The position numbers and the translations under genes were made by a program. This document shows positions 6,668-10,601 of a DNA stretch of 10,601 nt, piece after piece. The stretch's first letter is position 1, and every line of letters begins with the position of its first letter. This DNA comes from DAOTYE01 sp034434915. Lineage in GTDB: Bacteria; Chloroflexota; Dehalococcoidia; Dehalococcoidales; RBG-16-60-22. Under the pieces are notes generated by a model that was not told the origin of the DNA, made no database searches, and saw only the letters and a program-made list of their open reading frames with translations. The DNA lies in contig DAOTYE010000061.1 of NCBI GenBank assembly GCA_034434915.1, forward strand, positions 1 through 10,601, given 5' to 3'.

Positions 6668-6705
6668 TTTCTCCATGGCACAGAACATAAGGAATAGGAG
6701 CACCA

Positions 6706-7716
6706 ATGAATCCAATGTTTGAAGACATGATGATGCAGAAACGAGCGAGAGCTATCATTGAACTGGCACAGGTCAAGAAAAGCGAAGATGTCCTCATTCT
6801 GGCTGACTTCCACACGGCGAATGTGGGCAAAATGCTCGCCGCTCAGATATTCCAGATGAACGCTGTGCCTCTGCTTACCATTATCCCGCCCTTGAAAGCC
6901 CATGGTGACCCCGTCCCTGAGCCTGTGTTCAGGATGGCGATGGAGGTTGATGTCATTCTGGCTCCGCTGATGGCAAGCATCGCCCACACGGCTCTGCGTG
7001 AAGAGGCAGTGAAAAAGGGCATACGGTTGATGGTGCTCGCCGGTGCGGATGAAGCCTATCTGGCAAAAGGGGGTTTTGACGTTGATTTCCATGAGCTTAA
7101 GCCCGGCATAGAAAAGCTTGCCGACATACTGACAAAAGCGAAAAAAGCCAGAATCACCAATGCCCTAGGCACTGATATTACCATGAGCGTGGAGGGTAGA
7201 AGGGCACAGGCATTCACCGGGTTCGCTGAGAAGGGCAAACTATCCGCTCCCCCCTGCCTTGAGGTCAACTGCTCGCCCGTTGAAGGAACGGCTGAAGGCA
7301 CAATCGTCGTTGATGTCGCCGTGGATGATATGCCGCCCGAACTGAGCAGTCTGGCGCTGCTCAAAGAGCAGATTCACGTTACGGTTAAAGGCGGTCTGGC
7401 GCGACAAATAGAGGGCGGCGAGGAAGCGCGAAAACTGAGAGAGTTCCTTGCCAGCCTGCAGGACCCGAATGTCTACAATATCGCAGAACTGGGAATCGGC
7501 ATGAACCCTGGCGCCAAAGCAGACGGCAGTAACCTCCTCAATGAAGGTTCGCAAGATAACATGCACATTGCCCTCGGTACGAATATATACTTTCCTGGGG
7601 GTAAAGTGAAAGCTAAAGGACATTTTGACTTGGTGATGTCTTTCTGCACGCTGGAACTGGACGGAGTCACTATTTTTAAAGCAGGCAAACCAGTTTTCAC
7701 TCAGGGGACAGGATAG
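6706..7716 (+). CDS. M29-fold metalloenzyme (aminopeptidase-like or NicX-like)
   Basis: The product is 336 residues, shorter than the 400 or so of classical thermophilic M29 aminopeptidases. The C-terminal half carries the M29 metal-site pattern: Glu 193 or 197 (SPVEGTAEGTIVVD), E261 (IAELGIG), H287 (MHIALG), and H306-x-D308 (GHFDLVM), with a Tyr a few residues after H287. The N-terminal half (VLILADFHTANVGKMLAAQI) is the Rossmann-like part of the same family. The fold is shared by leucyl aminopeptidases and by NicX-type 2,5-dihydroxypyridine dioxygenases, which use one iron. Position behind a TRAP transporter argues for a small-molecule catabolic role over peptide trimming, but that is inference. 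AGGAG lies five bases before ATG 6706. The likely location is cytoplasmic; no signal peptide is seen. Confidence 0.72.
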   Translation: MNPMFEDMMMQKRARAIIELAQVKKSEDVLILADFHTANVGKMLAAQIFQMNAVPLLTIIPPLKAHGDPVPEPVFRMAMEVDVILAPLMASIAHTALREEAVKKGIRLMVLAGADEAYLAKGGFDVDFHELKPGIEKLADILTKAKKARITNALGTDITMSVEGRRAQAFTGFAEKGKLSAPPCLEVNCSPVEGTAEGTIVVDVAVDDMPPELSSLALLKEQIHVTVKGGLARQIEGGEEARKLREFLASLQDPNVYNIAELGIGMNPGAKADGSNLLNEGSQDNMHIALGTNIYFPGGKVKAKGHFDLVMSFCTLELDGVTIFKAGKPVFTQGTG

Positions 7717-7742
7717 AAATAGAAAGGAAAAGATACAGAGAG

Positions 7743-8465
7743 ATGAGAATTGACAAGGATATATGTATTTCCTGTGGGGAGTGCGTGCGCTACTGCCCGA
7801 TGAATGCCATCAGCATAGAAGAAGTAGCCGTCATTGACCAGGATGAATGCGTTGATTGCGGGGTCTGCCGCAAGGCTAAGGTATGCCCGGTGGACTGCAT
7901 CATCTATGAAGAAGCTCCCTGGCCCCGCGTTCTGCGTGCGGAGTTTTCCAATCCCACTCATTCGCATGCTTCAACTGGTCTGCCAGGGCGCGGCACCGAG
8001 GAAGTGAAAACCAACGAGGTCACCGGACGTTTGAAGCCCGGGTGGCTCGCCATGGCAGTGGAGTTCGGCAGACCGAGCACAGGTGCCCGCTTCCGGGATG
8101 TTGAAAAAGTGGCGATGGCACTCGCCAGAGTGGGGGTGCACTTTGAGCCGGTGAATCCGGTTACGTTCCTGATGGCAGATAAGTCCACCGGCAGGATGCG
8201 ACCTGAAGTGCTTAATGAAAAGTTTCTTTCTGGCATACTGGAATGCGTCTTCCCCAGAGAAAAGGGTCCGGAGGTTCTGAAGACCCTGCAAGAAGTGACC
8301 CGCAGGATTGACACCGTCTGTAGCGTGGATATGATGGACCTGGTAGAGCCAGATGAGAGCGTGCCGATGGACAAGATGCTGGACGAACTGGGAGTTTTCC
8401 ACCGCATCAATGGCAAGACCAACGTGGGCTTCGGGCGCCCGAAGTATAAAGGAGGCAGCCAATGA
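7743..8465 (+). CDS. Two-[4Fe-4S] ferredoxin-domain protein with a C-terminal domain of unknown function
   Basis: The product is 240 residues. Residues 1-55 are a bacterial-type ferredoxin domain. Cluster 1 has C8, C11, C14 and C18-P. Cluster 2 has C36, C39, C42 and C48-P, with five residues between C42 and C48 in place of the usual three, plus an extra C52. Residues about 80-240 form a separate domain I do not recognise, marked by GRGTEEVKTNEVTGR, VEFGRPSTGARFRDVEK and NPVTFLMADKSTGRMRPEVLNEKF; its later part (GILECVF then a helix, then a strand with SVDMM) could be ACT-like. The end overlaps the next gene by four bases (ATGA), so the two products are probably made in equal amounts and may form a complex. 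It likely passes electrons to a reductase reaction; the reaction is unknown. Confidence 0.8.
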   Translation: MRIDKDICISCGECVRYCPMNAISIEEVAVIDQDECVDCGVCRKAKVCPVDCIIYEEAPWPRVLRAEFSNPTHSHASTGLPGRGTEEVKTNEVTGRLKPGWLAMAVEFGRPSTGARFRDVEKVAMALARVGVHFEPVNPVTFLMADKSTGRMRPEVLNEKFLSGILECVFPREKGPEVLKTLQEVTRRIDTVCSVDMMDLVEPDESVPMDKMLDELGVFHRINGKTNVGFGRPKYKGGSQ

Positions 8466-9091
8466 CACATACACTGCACCGCATGGGCACACCGGAAAGC
8501 CTCAGTGGCGACTATATCTTCCTGATGATGCCAGCGTTCGGGATAAACAACGCTGACTCAGCTCCAAAGTTGAGAAAATTCTTTGAAATCGCCTTGCGCC
8601 ACAATCCGGTGAACATGGGCGATGCCAAAAGAAGCAATATGCACGTCCTTAGCATCCAGGAGCTTATAGACAAGATTGACCCTAAAGGAACAGTGGTCCA
8701 CGCCGTCTATGATAACGAGGAAGCCGCCGCCCGGGCGTTGAAGGATCTCAAAGAGGCTGACCTGGGGCTATCTCTGGTGGTAAGCGGGATTTTCTCCAAC
8801 GTGAAGAAAATGTGCCAGAAAAACGGCATTCACCGACATGGCGTCAATTACTCACTGGGAATCTGGGGCAAAACAGAAAAATTGCCCCCCGAAAATGTGC
8901 TGGAAATCACCACCATGTGCGGTCACGGATTGGTCTCAGCCAACCTGGTCACCTCGCTTGCAGAAGAAGTGAAAGCCGGCAGGAAGACCGCCGAAAGCGC
9001 CGCCAAAGAAATGGCGAAAATGTGTGATTGCGGAGTGTTCAATCCCGTCCGTGCCGCCAAATTGGTGTCCGCCCTCGCCGCCACAAAATAG
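8462..9091 (+). CDS. Conserved-looking Cys/His-motif protein, partner of the ferredoxin protein
   Basis: The product is 209 residues with no signal peptide or membrane segment. A strong AAAGGAGG (8448-8455) lies six bases before ATG 8462, which overlaps the preceding stop. I do not recognise a named family. The C-terminal half holds a dense set of potential metal ligands: C118, H124 and H126 (HRHG), then TTMCGHGLVS with C153 and H155, and MCDCGVFNP with C188 and C190. These surround a helical stretch (about 162-187). The N-terminal half has an alpha/beta look, with LIDKIDPKGTVVHAVYD and LSLVVSGIF. The layout suggests a metal or Fe-S site facing the ferredoxin partner. It could be the catalytic subunit of an unknown oxidoreductase or lyase. 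Function is not assigned. Confidence 0.78.
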   Translation: MTHTLHRMGTPESLSGDYIFLMMPAFGINNADSAPKLRKFFEIALRHNPVNMGDAKRSNMHVLSIQELIDKIDPKGTVVHAVYDNEEAAARALKDLKEADLGLSLVVSGIFSNVKKMCQKNGIHRHGVNYSLGIWGKTEKLPPENVLEITTMCGHGLVSANLVTSLAEEVKAGRKTAESAAKEMAKMCDCGVFNPVRAAKLVSALAATK

Positions 9092-9952
9092 ATGCGCAGA
9101 ATGGAGAAAATTTTGGTCATAAAGAACTTGACTTATGAGCTTAAGCTAAAAATACGGTCGGGCAAGCCGGTATTCACCGCCATGCTTGGTCCCGGCAATG
9201 ACCCTCAGACGACCGTGCCACGTATGAAGGAAGCTGGGTTTGATTTCTTGATTCTTGACCGGGAGCATTCCTTAACATCCGAAGAGACGATAAGTGAGTA
9301 TATCACTGTGGGCAAAGAGCAGGGCATCCCTGTTTTTCTGCGACCCGAAGAAGTGAATTCAAACTGGCGGCGGTTCCTTGATTCCGGTATAAGCGGGCTG
9401 TACCTGGGCATGGTCAACACTGTAGAGCAAGCGGCTTCCGCCGTCAACCAGACCTATTTTCCTCCTCTTGGTCATCGCGGGTCTTCCATCGGCATGAACC
9501 CTTATCTCATAGACCAGCAAGACCCGCAAAAGTTACCTTACCTGTCTCTGCTGGAGTACGTCAATAACAATACTGCCATCCTCTCTTGCACTGAGAGCCT
9601 GGAAAGCATCTCCAATCTGCCCCGTATCGTGAGGCTTGAGGGAATTACCGGCGTCATCGCTGCGACACAGGACCTAATGCTGAACATCGCCACCATAGTG
9701 GGAGATGCCAGACCGGAGGCTCCCATCGCGGAAAGGCTGAATACGGATTATATGGCAGAGAGATTGCGGGAGATTCTTGCCATCTGCCGTGAGGCAGGCA
9801 AGCCTGCAGGCATCGGTGGGCTTCAATCGGCTAAAGACTATGCGCGCTGGTGCCAGGAAGGTTACCGCATCCTCATGCTGGGTTCGGCACGGGACGGAGC
9901 TATTGAGAAACTGCTCAGACGCATTGAAGAAGTGAAATCTCTGATTTCATAA
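9092..9952 (+). CDS. HpcH/HpaI-family class II aldolase
   Basis: The product is 286 residues, a little over the usual 250-270. It is a TIM-barrel aldolase of the HpcH/HpaI type. Catalytic landmarks align with E. coli HpcH: D56-x-x-H59 (LDREHS; Asp42/His45), R84 (FLRPEE; Arg70), E168 (CTESLES; Glu149) and D194 (ATQDLML; Asp175). The spacing between His and Arg (25) and between the two metal ligands (26) is identical. YFPPLGHRG matches the usual YPPLG-RG loop. It should cleave a 4-hydroxy-2-oxo acid to pyruvate plus an aldehyde with a divalent metal. ATG 9092 follows the preceding TAG directly; GGAG at 9103 could instead serve TTG 9113, trimming seven residues. It would act late in the pathway. 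Confidence 0.88.
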   Translation: MRRMEKILVIKNLTYELKLKIRSGKPVFTAMLGPGNDPQTTVPRMKEAGFDFLILDREHSLTSEETISEYITVGKEQGIPVFLRPEEVNSNWRRFLDSGISGLYLGMVNTVEQAASAVNQTYFPPLGHRGSSIGMNPYLIDQQDPQKLPYLSLLEYVNNNTAILSCTESLESISNLPRIVRLEGITGVIAATQDLMLNIATIVGDARPEAPIAERLNTDYMAERLREILAICREAGKPAGIGGLQSAKDYARWCQEGYRILMLGSARDGAIEKLLRRIEEVKSLIS

Positions 9953-9990
9953 CGGACTAATTGTATAAGCGGATGTAAAGGAAAACCTGG

Positions 9991-10359
9991 ATGCCTGAAA
10001 ATTTCTGGTCTCCTGAGGACGTAACTAAGAAAGCCTCTTCCGGCGAAATCAGGCAACCCGAGCGCAACCAGAAGTGGTCTGTCCTTAGCCGGGGTGAACA
10101 CTGCACCATCTTCGCCGCTGATGTCGGCGCTGAGGAAGGATACCCGCTCCACGTCCACAAGCATCATGATGAGGTCATGATAATCCTGAAAGGAGAGGGC
10201 GAAGCTGTGGTAGGCAACAAGAGCCGCATGGTGAAACCGGGCGATATTCTCTTCGCGCCCAGAGGCACGGCACATACTATCAGGTTTGCCGGAGTATTAC
10301 TGGCGATTGATTCCCCCGCTTTTGATACTGGTAAACCTGACAGGGCAATTGTAGAGTAA
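9991..10359 (+). CDS. Small single-domain cupin
   Basis: The product is 122 residues and folds as one cupin beta-barrel. Motif 1 supplies H54, H56 and E61 (HVHKHHDE), with extra H58 and H59. Motif 2 is GDILFAPRGTAHTI with H95. The three-His, one-Glu set for a divalent metal is therefore complete. AAAGGA (9977-9982) lies eight bases before ATG 9991. It is the last gene of the co-directional cluster, 38 bases behind the aldolase. Such cupins act as isomerases, decarboxylases, dioxygenases or sensors, and the sequence does not separate these. A role in the same pathway is inferred from position only. Confidence 0.85.
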   Translation: MPENFWSPEDVTKKASSGEIRQPERNQKWSVLSRGEHCTIFAADVGAEEGYPLHVHKHHDEVMIILKGEGEAVVGNKSRMVKPGDILFAPRGTAHTIRFAGVLLAIDSPAFDTGKPDRAIVE

Positions 10360-10576
10360 CGAAAATACTAACATTCTGATTGTCTCACACCTGACTTCTA
10401 ACAGGATCTGCCCTTAAGAGGTCGGAGAAAATTGCCAGAATTTGCTAAGCATTAACAGGTCATTGCACCGAGCATCTAAAAGTATAATTCTATTTTATTG
10501 CGATTACCGCTGGAATCAACTCAGTGCTTACCCGGTGGGCATATTGTTGCAGTCGGTAGGTACAAGGCACAAATGC
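10360..10576 (+). other. Non-coding gap after the operon with a possible promoter
   Basis: No gene and no convincing terminator hairpin is seen after the cupin. An exact -10 hexamer TATAAT lies at 10483-10488. A -35-like TTGCAC (10463-10468) is only 14 bases away, which is short, so the promoter call is weak. If active it would drive the possible gene starting at 10577. Confidence 0.3.
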
Positions 10577-10601
10577 ATGAAGGCAGCAATGGTGGTATTT
10601 T
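10577..10601 (+). CDS. Possible gene start cut by the window edge (MDR dehydrogenase-like)
   Basis: Eight codons, MKAAMVVF, are open to the edge, with AAGG (10564-10567) nine bases upstream of ATG 10577. MKAA-(M/V)-V is a common opening of zinc-dependent alcohol dehydrogenase (MDR) proteins. Eight residues are far too few for a family call. Another ATG at 10573 is in a different frame. Confidence 0.25.

Noticed and set aside
6331..7092. Long minus-strand frame across the dctM/M29 junction
   Set aside because: It is antisense to two well-supported genes, with His/Arg-rich shadow-like composition and no plausible ribosome binding site.
7958..8492. Two 173-codon minus-strand frames opposite the ferredoxin protein
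   Set aside because: They are antisense shadows in GC-rich coding DNA; the plus strand has clear cluster motifs and coupling.
1..10601. CRISPR array, tRNA or rRNA genes, riboswitch
   Set aside because: No regularly spaced direct repeats were seen. No tRNA cloverleaf or rRNA segment was recognised, and no known riboswitch core stood out in the leaders.

Overview
The window looks bacterial. The best guess is an environmental member of the Chloroflexota (Dehalococcoidia-like), probably anaerobic or microaerophilic. This rests on the Pro/Ala-rich linker behind the lipobox of the TRAP binding protein, a catabolic operon of TRAP transporter plus M29-like, ferredoxin and aldolase genes, and frequent GTG starts. 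The taxonomic call is inference only.

The left part (1 to about 2250) is visibly AT-richer than the rest and looks like accessory DNA. It holds a small degenerate HNH-type zinc protein on the minus strand (147-431), a possible hypothetical gene (450-830), an IS6/IS240-like DD(34)E transposase with an N-terminal zinc ribbon (793-1860), and a small one-helix membrane protein immediately behind it (1863-2222). A hairpin overlaps the transposase ribosome binding site. Terminal inverted repeats of the element could not be located. From 2223 to 2676 there is no complete gene. This stretch contains a start-less open frame on the minus strand (2249-2440), a near-consensus sigma70-type promoter (2560-2588) and a palindrome with IclR-operator spacing (2614-2626).

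The right part (2677-10359) is one co-directional, tightly packed cluster. It starts with an IclR-family regulator, followed by a complete TRAP transporter (binding lipoprotein, small permease, large permease). Next come an M29-metallopeptidase-fold enzyme, a ferredoxin-domain protein of unrecognised family translationally coupled to a Cys/His-motif protein of unrecognised family, an HpcH/HpaI-type aldolase and a small cupin. Gaps are short (overlap to 73 bases), so most of it is probably one transcript started at the promoter upstream of the regulator.

The genes suggest uptake of an organic acid by the TRAP system and its intracellular breakdown. The M29-like protein, the ferredoxin/Cys-protein pair and the aldolase would be the enzymes, under substrate-responsive IclR control. 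The substrate cannot be read from the sequence. The coupled pair at 7743-9091 is the best candidate for undescribed biochemistry. The last 25 bases may be the start of another gene.
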